Assembly (NCBI RefSeq): GCF_005280195.1
Contig: NZ_SZPR01000011.1
Coordinates: 186,001-250,000 of the forward strand
DNA: 64,000 nt
From: Streptomyces galbus
GTDB lineage: Bacteria > Actinomycetota > Actinomycetes > Streptomycetales > Streptomycetaceae
Direction of reading: 5' to 3'
Positions 33,599 through 42,287 of the stretch are shown here, one piece after another. Each line of letters starts with the position of its first letter. The stretch's first letter is position 1. The notes beneath the pieces were generated by a model that was not told the DNA's origin, did no database searches, and was given only the letters and a program-made list of their open reading frames with translations. A program made the translations under genes and the position numbers.

Positions 33599-35395
33599 CT
33601 ACTTGGCGTAGATCGCCTCGATCTCGTCCGCGTAGTCCTTGGCCACCACGTTCCGCTTGAGCTTCAGGGACGGGGTGAGGTGCCCGGAGTCCTCGGTGAA
33701 CTGGGCGGACAGGATGCGGAACTTGCGCACCGACTCCGCCTTCGACACCGCCGCGTTGCCGTCGTCGACCGCCGCCTGGACCGCCGCCTGCAGGTCCGGG
33801 TCGTCCTTCAGCGACGCCGCGGTGGCACCCGCCGGCTTGCCGTGCTCGGCGGCCCAACGCCCCAGGAACTCCTCGTCGATGGTGACCAGCGCGCCCACGA
33901 ACGGCCGCCCGTCGCCCACCACCATGCACTCCGCGACCAGCGCGTGCGCGCGGATGCGGTCCTCGATGACGGCCGGGGCGACGTTCTTGCCGCCCGCCGT
34001 GACGATGATCTCCTTCTTGCGGCCGGTGATCCGCAGGTACCCGTCCTCGTCGAGGGTGCCGATGTCCCCGGTGTGGAACCAGCCGTCGGCCAGCGCGTCC
34101 GCCGTGGCGGCCGGGTTGTTCCAGTACTCCTTGAACAGGTGCTCGCCGTGCAGCAGCACCTCCCCGTCGTCGGCGATGCGCACGACCGAGCCCGGCAGCG
34201 GCTGGCCGACCGTGCCGATCTTCTGGCGGTCCCACGGGTTGAACGCGGTGGCCGCGCAGGACTCGGTCAGGCCGTAGCCCTCCAGCACCGTGAAGCCGAT
34301 GCCGCGGAAGAAGTGGCCGAGGCGCTCGCCCAGCGGGGCGCCGCCCGAGATGGCGTACTCGCCCCGCCCGCCGAGCACCGCGCGCAGCTTGCCGTAGACC
34401 AGCTTGTCGAAGACCCGGTGCTTGATCCGCAGGCCCATCGACGGGCCCGACGGGGTGTCCAGCGCCTTGCTGTACGCGATCGCGGTGTCGGCGGCCTTGT
34501 CGAAGATCGCGCCCTTGCCGTCGGCCTGCGCCTTGGCGCGCGCCGAGTTGTAGACCTTCTCGAAGACCCGCGGCACGCCCAGGATCAGCGTCGGCCGGAA
34601 GGCCGCCAGCTCGTCGGTGAGGTTCTTGATGTCGGGGACGCAGCCCAGCTTGATCGGCGCCATCATCGGCGCGACCTGCACCAGGCGCCCGAAGACGTGC
34701 GCGAGCGGCAGGAACAGCAGCACCGAGCACTCGCCGGTGCGGAACAGCGGGCGCAGCCGCTCCACGACGTTGCCGCACTCGGCGAAGAAGGCGCGGTGGG
34801 TGAGCACGCAGCCCTTCGGGCGGCCGGTGGTGCCCGAGGTGTAGACGATGGTCGCCGGGTCGTCGGCGCGCGCGACCGAGCCGCGCTCCTCGACCGTGGC
34901 GTCGCTGACGTCCTTGCCGGCCCGGCCCAGCTCCTCGATCCCGCCGGCCTCGATCTGCCACACGTGCTTCAGGGTCGGCAGGGTGTCGCGCACCGACTCC
35001 ACGGCGGCCGCGTGGACGGCGCTCTCCACGACGCACGCGGTGGCGCCCGAGTCGGAGAGGATCCACTGCACCTGCTCGGGGGAGCTGGTCTCGTACACCG
35101 GCACGGTGACCGCGCCCGCGCTCCAGATGGTGAAGTCCAGCAGCGTCCACTCGTAACGGGTGCGGGACATCAGGGCCACCCGGTCGCCCGGCTGCACGCC
35201 GGAGGCGATGAGGCCCTTGGCGGCGTCCTGCACCTCGGCGAGGAACGCGGAGGCCGTCACGTCCTGCCAGGCACCGCCGACCTTGCGGGCGATCACGGCG
35301 ACGTCAGGGTGCTGCGCGGCGTTTCTGCGGACGATGTCGGTCAGATTGCCGTCCGCAGGGACCTCGTACAAAGCCGGAAGGCTGAACTCGCGCAA
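33599..35395 (-). CDS. Long-chain fatty-acid-CoA ligase (AMP-forming, FadD15-like)
   Basis: 598 residues from TTG 35395, justified by GAGGAG 5 nt upstream. Contains the ANL P-loop TSGTTGRPKGC, the YGLTESCAATAFN motif, GDIGTLDEDGYLRITGRKKE with the hinge Asp/Arg-Lys, and a C-terminal acyl-adenylation lid ending with catalytic-type Lys in LKLKRNVVAKDY. Activates long fatty acids with ATP and CoA for lipid synthesis or degradation. It converges on the PimB'-like gene (34 bp), an association also seen in mycobacteria (Rv2187/Rv2188c). Confidence 0.94.
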   Translation of the reverse strand: MREFSLPALYEVPADGNLTDIVRRNAAQHPDVAVIARKVGGAWQDVTASAFLAEVQDAAKGLIASGVQPGDRVALMSRTRYEWTLLDFTIWSAGAVTVPVYETSSPEQVQWILSDSGATACVVESAVHAAAVESVRDTLPTLKHVWQIEAGGIEELGRAGKDVSDATVEERGSVARADDPATIVYTSGTTGRPKGCVLTHRAFFAECGNVVERLRPLFRTGECSVLLFLPLAHVFGRLVQVAPMMAPIKLGCVPDIKNLTDELAAFRPTLILGVPRVFEKVYNSARAKAQADGKGAIFDKAADTAIAYSKALDTPSGPSMGLRIKHRVFDKLVYGKLRAVLGGRGEYAISGGAPLGERLGHFFRGIGFTVLEGYGLTESCAATAFNPWDRQKIGTVGQPLPGSVVRIADDGEVLLHGEHLFKEYWNNPAATADALADGWFHTGDIGTLDEDGYLRITGRKKEIIVTAGGKNVAPAVIEDRIRAHALVAECMVVGDGRPFVGALVTIDEEFLGRWAAEHGKPAGATAASLKDDPDLQAAVQAAVDDGNAAVSKAESVRKFRILSAQFTEDSGHLTPSLKLKRNVVAKDYADEIEAIYAK

Positions 35396-35691
35396 GACTG
35401 CTGCTCCTCATAGGGCGCCGGCGCCACGACGTTGTGTGATGCGACGGTGCGGTCCAAGGCTCGGGCGGTGCTCGCGCCTTCAGATGTTGAATGGCTGAGC
35501 ACGACTGGACTGCCCGGACGTTACCCGCCGGTATGGCTTCTTCGACAGGGGGTCCCGGCGAGATGTTCGCTGCGTCACACGGATGGGGGTTGCTCCGCGT
35601 ACGGTAGTCCACCCGCCAACTGACTCACCAGTAACCGCAGGTCCGGCCGACTCTGTTCACCCGCGCCGCACACCGCCTACGCTTGATCGCC
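35396..35691. promoter_or_regulatory. Divergent intergenic region with ACTG-N6-CAGT repeat
   Basis: The 296-bp gap between fadD-like and metallophosphoesterase starts. It contains ACTGACTCACCAGT (35619-35632), an imperfect inverted repeat of the size bound by TetR-family lipid regulators, and TACGCT (35678-35683) as probable leaderless -10 of the rightward gene. No ORF is supported. Confidence 0.35.
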
Positions 35692-36489
35692 ATGGCATCC
35701 ACACCGGCCCGCACCCGCACGACGCGGGTGCACGTGGTCAGCGACGTGCACGGCAACGCCAGGGACCTCGCCCGCGCGGGTGACGGCGCGGACGCACTCG
35801 TCTGCCTCGGGGACCTCGTCCTCTTCCTCGACTACGCCGACCACTCCCGCGGCATCTTCCCCGACCTCTTCGGCGTGGAGAACGCCGACCGGATCGTCGA
35901 ACTGCGCACCGCCCGCCGCTTCGAGGAGGCCCGCGCCTTCGGGGCCCGGCTCTGGGCGGGCGTCGGCGACGACCGCGCCGCCGTCATCGAGCAGGCGGTG
36001 CGCAAGCAGTACGCCGAACTGTTCGCGGCCTTCCCCACCCCGACGTACGCGACCTACGGCAACGTCGACATGCCACCGCTGTGGCCGGAGTACGCCGGAG
36101 AGGGCACCACCGTGCTGGACGGCGAGCGGGTCGAGATCGGCGGCCGCGTCTTCGGCTTCGTCGGCGGCGGCCTGCGCACCCCGATGCGCACCCCCTACGA
36201 GATCAGCGACGAGGAGTACGCCGCGAAGATCGAGGCGGTCGGCGAGGTGGACGTGCTGTGCACCCACATTCCGCCGGAGGTGCCCGAACTGGTCTACGAC
36301 ACCGTCGCGCGCCGCTTCGAACGGGGCAGCCGCGCCCTGCTGGAGGCGATCCGGCGCACCCGCCCGCGCTACGCCCTGTTCGGCCACGTCCACCAGCCGC
36401 TGGCCCGGCGCATGCGGATCGGGGCGACCGAGTGCGTGAACGTCGGCCACTTCGCCGGGACCGGCCGGCCGTGGGTGCTGGAGTGGTGA
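35692..36489 (+). CDS. Metallophosphoesterase family protein
   Basis: 265 residues with the calcineurin-like metal motifs in order: DVHGN (HVVSDVHGNARDL), GDLV (LVCLGDLVLF), YGNVD (in place of GNHE/D), THIPPE and GHVHQP. It therefore binds two divalent metals and hydrolyses a phosphomonoester or diester. The substrate is unknown. ATG 35692 lies 8 nt after TACGCT with no ribosome binding site, so leaderless. It precedes the SRPBCC and ArsA-like genes on the same strand. Confidence 0.88.
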   Translation: MASTPARTRTTRVHVVSDVHGNARDLARAGDGADALVCLGDLVLFLDYADHSRGIFPDLFGVENADRIVELRTARRFEEARAFGARLWAGVGDDRAAVIEQAVRKQYAELFAAFPTPTYATYGNVDMPPLWPEYAGEGTTVLDGERVEIGGRVFGFVGGGLRTPMRTPYEISDEEYAAKIEAVGEVDVLCTHIPPEVPELVYDTVARRFERGSRALLEAIRRTRPRYALFGHVHQPLARRMRIGATECVNVGHFAGTGRPWVLEW

Positions 36490-36624
36490 CCGGCCACCGC
36501 GCACGCGGTGAAGGCGGCAGGTCAAACGCGCGGTAGCCTTCACGCTGCACACGCGTGCGCACGCTGGGCGCACGGGACACTCTTCAGCGGTTTTCAGCGG
36601 CCCGCATCCGGAGGAGCCACGGCG

Positions 36625-37065
36625 ATGGCGGAACACACCAGCTCGAGCATCACGATCGAGGCGGCACCGGCCGACGTGATGGCGGTCATCTCCGACTTCG
36701 CGCGCTACCCCGACTGGACCGGCGAGGTGAAGGAGGCGGAGGTCCTCGCGACCGACGCCTCCGGCCGCGCCGAGCAGGTGCGGCTCGTCATGGACGCCGG
36801 CGCCATCAAGGACGACCAGACCCTCGCCTACACCTGGACCGGACAGGACGCGGTCTCCTGGACGCTGGTGAAGTCGCAGATGCTGCGCTCCCTGGACGGC
36901 TCCTACGTGCTGCGGCTGGCCGGCGCCGGGGCGACCGAGGTCACCTACTCCCTGACCGTCGACGTCAAGATCCCCATGCTCGGCATGATCAAGCGCAAGG
37001 CCGAGAAGGTCATCATCGACCGCGCCCTCGCCGGCCTGAAGAAGCGGGTCGAGTCGGGCGAGTAG
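36625..37065 (+). CDS. SRPBCC (START/polyketide cyclase-like) protein
   Basis: 146 residues with the helix-grip fold pattern: SSITIEAAPADVMAVISDFARYPDWTGEV at the N terminus and a long C-terminal helix (KAEKVIIDRALAGLKKRVES). GGAGGAG precedes ATG 36625. Such proteins bind hydrophobic ligands. The neighbouring ArsA-like gene and lipid enzymes, mirrored in mycobacteria (Rv2185c), suggest a lipid- or isoprenoid-binding role; this is inference. Confidence 0.86.
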   Translation: MAEHTSSSITIEAAPADVMAVISDFARYPDWTGEVKEAEVLATDASGRAEQVRLVMDAGAIKDDQTLAYTWTGQDAVSWTLVKSQMLRSLDGSYVLRLAGAGATEVTYSLTVDVKIPMLGMIKRKAEKVIIDRALAGLKKRVESGE

Positions 37066-37109
37066 CGGCTCCCCGGGGCGGCCGCGCCCGTCCACTACCG
37101 TTCACCCCT

Positions 37110-38282
37110 ATGCGCACCCTCTTGATCACCGGCCCCGGCGGCAGCGGCCGTACGACGCTCGCCGCCGCCACCGCGCGCGCCGCCGCCCGGGAGGGGCTGC
37201 GCACCCTCGTGCTCGGCGCCGACCGCGGCGACACCCTCGGCGCCGCGCTCGGCGTGCCGACCGGACCCGTACCCGTCGGAGCCGGACCGGGGATCACCGC
37301 CTGGCGGCCCGACCCGGCCGCCGCGTTCCGCGCCGACCTCACCGCGTTCCAGGAGCGGGCCACCACCGTCCTCGACCTGCTCGGCGCCCAGCGGCTCGAC
37401 CCCGAGGAGGTCACCCCGCTGCCCGGCGCCGAGGAGCTGTCGCTGCTGCGCGCCCTGCGCGACGCCGCCCTCGCCGACCGCCACGACCTGCTCGTCGTCG
37501 ACCTGCCCCCCACCCACCAGGCCCTCGCCCTGCTCGCCCTGCCCGAGGAACTGCGCCGCTACCTGCGCCGTCTGCTGCCCCCCGAACGGCAGGCCGCCCG
37601 CGCCCTGCGCCCGGTCCTCGGCCGCCTGGCCGGCGTGCCCATGCCCGCCGAGTGGCTCTACGACACCGCCGCCCGCTGGGACCTGGAACTCGCCGCCGTC
37701 GAGGCCGTCGTGAACGACCCCGGCACCGTCGTCCGGCTCGTCGCCGAACCCGGGCCCGCCGGCGCCGACGCCGTCCGCGAGGCCGGCCTCGGCCTCGCCC
37801 TGCGCGGCCTGCGCACCGAGTCGCTGGTCGCCAACCGCGTCCTGCCCGAGGACGGGGCGTCCGGCCCGCTCGCCGGCCTCGTCGCCCAGCAGCACAAGAC
37901 CCTCGCCGAGTGGCAGGCGGCCGGCACCGCCGTGCACACCGTCGCCCACCTCGGCCGCGACCCGCGCGGCGCCGACGACCTCGCCGCCCTGGCCGCCCCG
38001 GCCGTCAACGCCGGCCGTCACCCGGTCGAGTGGCCCGTGCACGACCGGCTCGCCGACGACGGCGTCCTCGTCTGGGAGATCCCCCTGCCCGGCGCCCTAC
38101 GCGACGCCCTCGACCTGGTCCGCCGCGGCGACGAACTCCTCGTGACGGCCGGGCCCTTCCGCCGGATCGTCCCGCTGCCCTCGGCGCTGCGCCGCTGCAC
38201 CGTCGCCGGCGCCGCCCTGCGCGACGGCGCGCTGCGCATCCGGTTCGCCCCCGACCCCGCGCTGTGGCCGCGGACCCCGTGA
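37110..38282 (+). CDS. ArsA/GET3-like P-loop ATPase
   Basis: 390 residues. The deviant Walker A GPGGSGRTTLAAA is at residues ~8-20, a switch-like VVDLPPTHQAL follows, and the domain ends with an ArsA-type C-terminal HSP20-like segment. The signature Lys of MinD/ArsA (KGGxGKT) is replaced: the first GG is followed by Ser, and RTT replaces KTT in the P-loop, so the invariant P-loop Lys is Arg. ATP hydrolysis may be weak. ATG 37110 is 8 nt after TACCGT, probably leaderless. Matches the Rv2184c position in mycobacteria (recalled). Confidence 0.78.
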   Translation: MRTLLITGPGGSGRTTLAAATARAAAREGLRTLVLGADRGDTLGAALGVPTGPVPVGAGPGITAWRPDPAAAFRADLTAFQERATTVLDLLGAQRLDPEEVTPLPGAEELSLLRALRDAALADRHDLLVVDLPPTHQALALLALPEELRRYLRRLLPPERQAARALRPVLGRLAGVPMPAEWLYDTAARWDLELAAVEAVVNDPGTVVRLVAEPGPAGADAVREAGLGLALRGLRTESLVANRVLPEDGASGPLAGLVAQQHKTLAEWQAAGTAVHTVAHLGRDPRGADDLAALAAPAVNAGRHPVEWPVHDRLADDGVLVWEIPLPGALRDALDLVRRGDELLVTAGPFRRIVPLPSALRRCTVAGAALRDGALRIRFAPDPALWPRTP

Positions 38283-38339
38283 AGGCGCTACCGCCGTTCG
38301 GGTAACGTCGGAGAGACGAGCCGTAGTCAGGAGTCCGTC

Positions 38340-38897
38340 ATGAGCAGCGAAGACCGACCCGCCCCCGACGGCGCCGCGGACGAGCCCGTCGAGCGGACCG
38401 AGCAGGCCGAGCGGACCGAGCAGGCCGAGCGGACCGGGCACGCCACCGACGCCGACGCCTGGGCCACCGCCTGCGCCGAGGACCTGGCCGCCGAGCAGGC
38501 CCGCCGCCGCGCACAGCACGGCCCGCCGCCCGGCTCCGCCGCCGAGGAACTGCGCAGGCTGGTCGACACCGTCGCCGACAAGCTCGCGGGTCTGCAGTCC
38601 CCGCTGCTCGGTGCGGTAGCCGGGCCGGCCGCCCAGCAGGTGGTGCGCCAGGTCGTCCAGCAGGCCAAGTCCGCCGTCGAACCGGTCATCGAACGCAACC
38701 CGGACGTCTTCGACCACCTCGCGGCCGCGGGCGGCGAACTCCTCGCCGCGTACCGCTCCGCCGTGCAGGCCCAGGAGAAGCGCTGGACCGCGGGCGGTCC
38801 GGGCCCCGGTGACCGTGAAGACCTCGACGACCTGCGCGGCCCCGGCGACGACGGCCCCTCGGGCACCGGCCCCGGCCAGCGCATCGACTTGGACTGA
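38340..38897 (+). CDS. SCO2127-like protein linked to glucose kinase
   Basis: 185 residues, acidic, without membrane helix. The N terminus has repeated EQAERT units encoded by an 18-bp tandem repeat. The centre (ADKLAGLQSPLLGAVAGPAAQQVVRQVVQQAKSAVEPVIERNPDVFDHL) is Ala/Val/Gln-rich helical; the tail is Gly/Asp/Pro-rich. It lies 53 bp upstream of glkA. In S. coelicolor the gene in this position (SCO2127) was reported to raise glucose kinase activity and to affect carbon catabolite repression; orthology here is by position and size, not alignment. AGGAG precedes the ATG. Confidence 0.75.
   Translation: MSSEDRPAPDGAADEPVERTEQAERTEQAERTGHATDADAWATACAEDLAAEQARRRAQHGPPPGSAAEELRRLVDTVADKLAGLQSPLLGAVAGPAAQQVVRQVVQQAKSAVEPVIERNPDVFDHLAAAGGELLAAYRSAVQAQEKRWTAGGPGPGDREDLDDLRGPGDDGPSGTGPGQRIDLD
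38391..38444 (+). repeat. 18-bp in-frame tandem repeat, three units
   Basis: Units 38391-38408 and 38409-38426 are identical (GAGCGGACCGAGCAGGCC). The third (38427-38444) differs at two bases. Each adds six residues (ERTEQA) to the disordered N terminus of the glkA-linked protein, so copy number may vary among strains. Confidence 0.85.
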
Positions 38898-38950
38898 GCC
38901 CCCTCGGGTACGGTTGGCCGTAGCGGGGCTCGACCGGAACTGAGGGATTC

Positions 38951-39904
38951 ATGGGACTCACCATCGGCGTCGACATCGGCGGCACGAAGATCGCGGCCGG
39001 CGTGGTCGACGAGGAAGGCAACATCCTCTCGACCTTCAAGGTGCCGACCCCCACCACGCCCGAGGCCATCGTGGACGCCATCGCCTCGGCGGTGGAGGGC
39101 GCACGCGCGGGGCACGAGATCGTCGGCGTGGGCATCGGGGCCGCCGGATACGTCAACCGGCAGCGCTCCACCGTGTACTTCGCCCCGAACATCGACTGGC
39201 GCAACGAGCCGCTGAAGGACGAGGTCCAGGAGCGCACCGGCCTGCCGGTCGTCGTGGAGAACGACGCCAACGCGGCCGCCTGGGGCGAGTACCGGTTCGG
39301 TGCGGGCAAGGGCCACCGCAACGTCATCTGCATCACCCTCGGCACGGGCCTCGGCGGCGGCATCATCATCGGCAACAAGCTGCGCCGCGGCCACTTCGGC
39401 GTCGCCGCCGAGTTCGGCCACATCCGCATGGTGCCCGACGGCCTGCTGTGCGGCTGCGGCTCGCAGGGCTGCTGGGAGCAGTACGCCTCCGGCCGCGCCC
39501 TGGTCCGCTACGCCAAGCAGCGCGCCAACGCCACCCCCGAGCGCGCCGAGATCCTGCTGCGCCTGGGCGACGGCACGCCCGCGGGCATCGAGGGCAAGCA
39601 CATCTCCGTGGCCGCCCGCCAGGGCTGCCCGGTCGCCGTCGACTCCTACCGCGAGCTGGCCCGTTGGGTCGGCGCGGGCCTCGCCGACCTCGCCTCGCTG
39701 TTCGACCCGTCCGCGTTCATCGTCGGCGGCGGCCTCTCGGACGAGGGCGAGCTGGTCCTCGACCCGATCCGCAAGTCGTACAAGCGCTGGCTGGTCGGCG
39801 GCAACTGGCGGCCGGTCGCGGACGTCCTCGCCGCCCGGCTCGGCAACGACGCCGGTCTGGTCGGCGCGGCCGACCTGGCCCGGGAGCCCGACCCGATCAT
39901 GTGA
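38951..39904 (+). CDS. glkA: ROK-family glucokinase
   Basis: 317 residues. Phosphorylates glucose with ATP and, in Streptomyces, is central to carbon catabolite repression. Seen: ATP phosphate loop VDIGGTKIAAG, catalytic Asp in VENDANAAAWGE, ROK zinc motif CGCGSQGCWEQYASG with the preceding sugar-binding EFGHIRM. Length normal. ATG 38951 has GAACTGAGGGA upstream. It follows the SCO2127-like gene by 53 bp, so probably co-expressed. A hairpin terminator follows (39927-39963). Confidence 0.97.
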   Translation: MGLTIGVDIGGTKIAAGVVDEEGNILSTFKVPTPTTPEAIVDAIASAVEGARAGHEIVGVGIGAAGYVNRQRSTVYFAPNIDWRNEPLKDEVQERTGLPVVVENDANAAAWGEYRFGAGKGHRNVICITLGTGLGGGIIIGNKLRRGHFGVAAEFGHIRMVPDGLLCGCGSQGCWEQYASGRALVRYAKQRANATPERAEILLRLGDGTPAGIEGKHISVAARQGCPVAVDSYRELARWVGAGLADLASLFDPSAFIVGGGLSDEGELVLDPIRKSYKRWLVGGNWRPVADVLAARLGNDAGLVGAADLAREPDPIM

Positions 39905-39926
39905 CGGCCCCTCGGGGCGCGGGACA

Positions 39927-39963
39927 CCGCGCGGCCGGCCACGACCCATCGGCCGCCGCGCGG
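39927..39963 (+). terminator. Hairpin terminator after glkA
   Basis: CCGCGCGG at the left pairs with CCGCGCGG at the right (the sequence is self-complementary), extended by CGGC/GCCG with one bulge, starting 23 bp after the glkA stop. Confidence 0.55.
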
Positions 39964-39971
39964 GGCCCGCG

Positions 39972-40028
39972 CCCCGAGTCGTGGTGCACACCCCGAGTCG
40001 TGGGGCGCACCCCGGGACGCGGGGCGTA
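39972..40028 (+). repeat. Three 19-bp direct repeats overlapping the endonuclease-gene promoter
   Basis: CCCCGAGTCGTGGTGCACA (39972-39990), CCCCGAGTCGTGGGGCGCA (39991-40009) and a divergent third unit (40010-40028) abut without gaps. The third unit contains the first two bases of the TACATT -10 of the next gene. Direct repeats at this place suggest cooperative regulator binding. Confidence 0.7.
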
Positions 40029-40039
40029 CATTGATCCAC

Positions 40040-40792
40040 ATGGAGCCGCTCCCCAACTCCCGTACCGAACCCGACGGTTCCGCCGTCGTCCGCGTCCTGA
40101 GCTACAACATCCGTTCGATGCAGGACGACACCGACGCCCTCGCCCGGGTCATCACCGCCTGCGCCCCCGACCTGGTCCTCGTCCAGGAGGCCCCCCGGTT
40201 CTTCCGCTGGCGCAAGAAGCTGGCCCGGCTGGCGAGCGCGGCGGAGCTGGTGATCCTCTCCGGCGGCGGCACCGCGGCCGGCCCGGCGCTGCTGTGCTCG
40301 CTGCGGGCCACCGTCGAGCGCACCGAGGACGTCCTGCTCCCGCTGACCCCCGGTCAGGTCCGCCGCGGCCTGGCGACGGCGGTCGTCCGGTTCGGCGGCG
40401 CCCGGCTCGGCGTGATCAGCTGCCACCTCGGCCTCACCGCGAGCGAGCGGTACGAGCACGGCGGCCTGCTCCTGGACCACCTCGCCGGGCTGGGCGTGGA
40501 GCACGCGGTCGCCGGCGGCGACCTCAACGAGGAGCCGGGCGGACGCACCTTCACCCGCCTCGCCGCCACCCTCCAGGACTGCCGGGCCGTCGCGCCCTGG
40601 GGCACCGAGGACACCTTCACCCCGGCCGAGCCCCGCAAGCGCATCGACGCGGTCCTCGCGACCGGGGGCATCGAGGTGCTCGGCTGCGGGGTGCCGACCG
40701 AGGACGCGCTGCCCGGCCTGTCCCGGACGGACCTGAGGGCGGCCACGGACCACCTCCCGGTCCTGGCCGCCCTCAGGGTGCCCGCCGCCTAG
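40040..40792 (+). CDS. Endonuclease/exonuclease/phosphatase family protein
   Basis: 250 residues with the DNase I-like fold: RVLSYNIRSM (metal Asn), LVLVQEAPR (metal Glu), VAGGDLNEEPGG (catalytic Asp/Asn) and ATDHLPVLAAL (catalytic Asp-His). It may act on nucleic acid or on phosphate esters such as phospholipid head groups. No signal peptide. ATG 40040 is 7 nt after TACATT (40027-40032), so probably leaderless; the 19-bp repeats lie immediately upstream. Confidence 0.88.
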   Translation: MEPLPNSRTEPDGSAVVRVLSYNIRSMQDDTDALARVITACAPDLVLVQEAPRFFRWRKKLARLASAAELVILSGGGTAAGPALLCSLRATVERTEDVLLPLTPGQVRRGLATAVVRFGGARLGVISCHLGLTASERYEHGGLLLDHLAGLGVEHAVAGGDLNEEPGGRTFTRLAATLQDCRAVAPWGTEDTFTPAEPRKRIDAVLATGGIEVLGCGVPTEDALPGLSRTDLRAATDHLPVLAALRVPAA

Positions 40793-40818
40793 ACAGCGCC
40801 CGCGACATGGCGGGCGTT

Positions 40819-41382
40819 TCAGACGACCGCGCCCCGGCCCGGGTCGCCGTCGTCCTCGTCGTCCGTCTTCATGCGGACCACCAGCGTCGCGAAGCCGCCG
40901 AGGAAGCCGCCGATGCCGGTGGTGGCCAGCCACCAGGTCATGTCCCAGCGCAGCAGCACCGCCAGCAGGAGCAGCACCGGCCCGCCGATCACCGCGAGCC
41001 AGGCGAACCGGGCCGTGGTGTCGGCCGCGGGCAGCGGCGGCGGCTCCGGCGGGACGAAGTGGCCCTCGTCGTCCTCCCCGAGGTCGTCCTCGGCCGGCTC
41101 GGGCGTCGAGTGGTCGCGCGGGCCGACGCCGGGCGCGAAGGCCACCGAGCCGCCCAGCGGGGCCGGCCGGGCGGGCTGCCCGGACGCCGGCTCGTCGTCG
41201 TTGGTCTCCGGTTCCAGGAGCGCCAGGTCCTCCACCGACTTGAAGGGCTTGGCGCCCGGCGGGTCCTGGGGCTCGGCGCCGTACCCCGCGACGATCGCCG
41301 CCCAGGCGGCCTCCTCGTCGAAGGGCACGCTCTGTTCCTCGGGCTCGAGACCGTCCTCACGGTCGGAGTCGTGCTCAGCCAC
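40819..41382 (-). CDS. Acidic membrane protein of unknown function
   Basis: 187 residues from GTG 41382. A long acidic, Pro/Glu-rich cytoplasmic part (~1-125) is followed by two membrane helices (~128-147 and ~153-172) and a short acidic tail. It overlaps the upstream hydrolase gene by 8 bp, so is translationally coupled to it. No domain recognised. It resembles a conserved Streptomyces hypothetical located next to glkA. Confidence 0.75.
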   Translation of the reverse strand: MAEHDSDREDGLEPEEQSVPFDEEAAWAAIVAGYGAEPQDPPGAKPFKSVEDLALLEPETNDDEPASGQPARPAPLGGSVAFAPGVGPRDHSTPEPAEDDLGEDDEGHFVPPEPPPLPAADTTARFAWLAVIGGPVLLLLAVLLRWDMTWWLATTGIGGFLGGFATLVVRMKTDDEDDGDPGRGAVV

Positions 41383-42175
41383 CTGCGGTCGTCCCTTCCT
41401 CACCGACACGGGGAGCGAGCCGGCCGATGAACGCGAGGCTCTCCGCGAAGATCCGGTCCGCATCGTGGTCCAACGTCGCCACGTGGTAGCTCTGTTCCAG
41501 CAGGATCTCGGTCACGTCCGTCGACGACACCCGTCCGAGGACCCGCGCCGAGTCCACGGCCGGCACCACGTGGTCCTGGGGACTGCGCAGCAGCAGCAGC
41601 GGCTGGGTGACCTGGGGCAGCTCGCCGTCCACCAGCCGGAAGAAGGACCGCAGGGAGTGCGCGGCGTGCAACGGCACCCGGTCGTAGCCCAGTTCCGCCG
41701 CGGACTCCTTGGCGATGTCGCTCGCGATGCCCCGGGTGGTGCGCACCAGGTGCCGGGCCACCGGCAGGGCGTACGCCGACAGGCCGTGCACCTTGATCGC
41801 CGGGTTGACCACGATCACGCCGCTGACCGCGTCCCCGTGCCGCGCGGACAGCCTGAGGGCCAGCGCGCCGCCCATCGACAGGCCCGCCACGAACACCCGG
41901 GAGCAGCGCTCGCGCAGCAGGCGCAGCTCGCGGTCCACCTCGGCGTACCAGTCGGGCCAGGCGGTGACCGCCATGTCCTCCCAGCGCGTGCCGTGCCCGG
42001 GCAGCAGCGGCAGGGAGACGGTCAGGTCCCGCTCGGCCAGGTACCGGGCCCAGGGGCGCAGCGACTGCGGGGAACCGGTGAAGCCGTGGCAGAGGAGGAC
42101 CCCGGTCTCCCCGCCCTCGTGGCGGTACGGCTCGGCTCCAGGAAGGACCGGCACCTTCGGTCTCCTGTTCTTCAT
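41375..42175 (-). CDS. Alpha/beta hydrolase (carboxylesterase/monoacylglycerol-lipase-like)
   Basis: 266 residues with HGFTGSP (oxyanion loop), nucleophile Ser in FVAGLSMGGALAL, Asp in RSPQDHVVPA and His in QSYHVATLDHD, the Est30-like carboxylesterase order. No signal peptide, so cytosolic. It is divergent from the plsC-like gene, suggesting a lipid or ester substrate. Its stop region overlaps the start of the membrane protein gene. Confidence 0.9.
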   Translation of the reverse strand: MKNRRPKVPVLPGAEPYRHEGGETGVLLCHGFTGSPQSLRPWARYLAERDLTVSLPLLPGHGTRWEDMAVTAWPDWYAEVDRELRLLRERCSRVFVAGLSMGGALALRLSARHGDAVSGVIVVNPAIKVHGLSAYALPVARHLVRTTRGIASDIAKESAAELGYDRVPLHAAHSLRSFFRLVDGELPQVTQPLLLLRSPQDHVVPAVDSARVLGRVSSTDVTEILLEQSYHVATLDHDADRIFAESLAFIGRLAPRVGEEGTTAGG

Positions 42176-42287
42176 GAAGGGACGTGTGGTTCACCGTACG
42201 CGACCGCACTGACACCGACCAGGCCCGCAGGGCTGCGCGACGCCACTTGGGGTTAAGGTCTGTTCGACACACACAGGAGGCACTCGG

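Noticed and set aside
36508-36624. Longer version of the SRPBCC gene starting at 36508
   Set aside because: The extra 39 residues do not fit the fold, and a strong GGAGGAG site supports ATG 36625.
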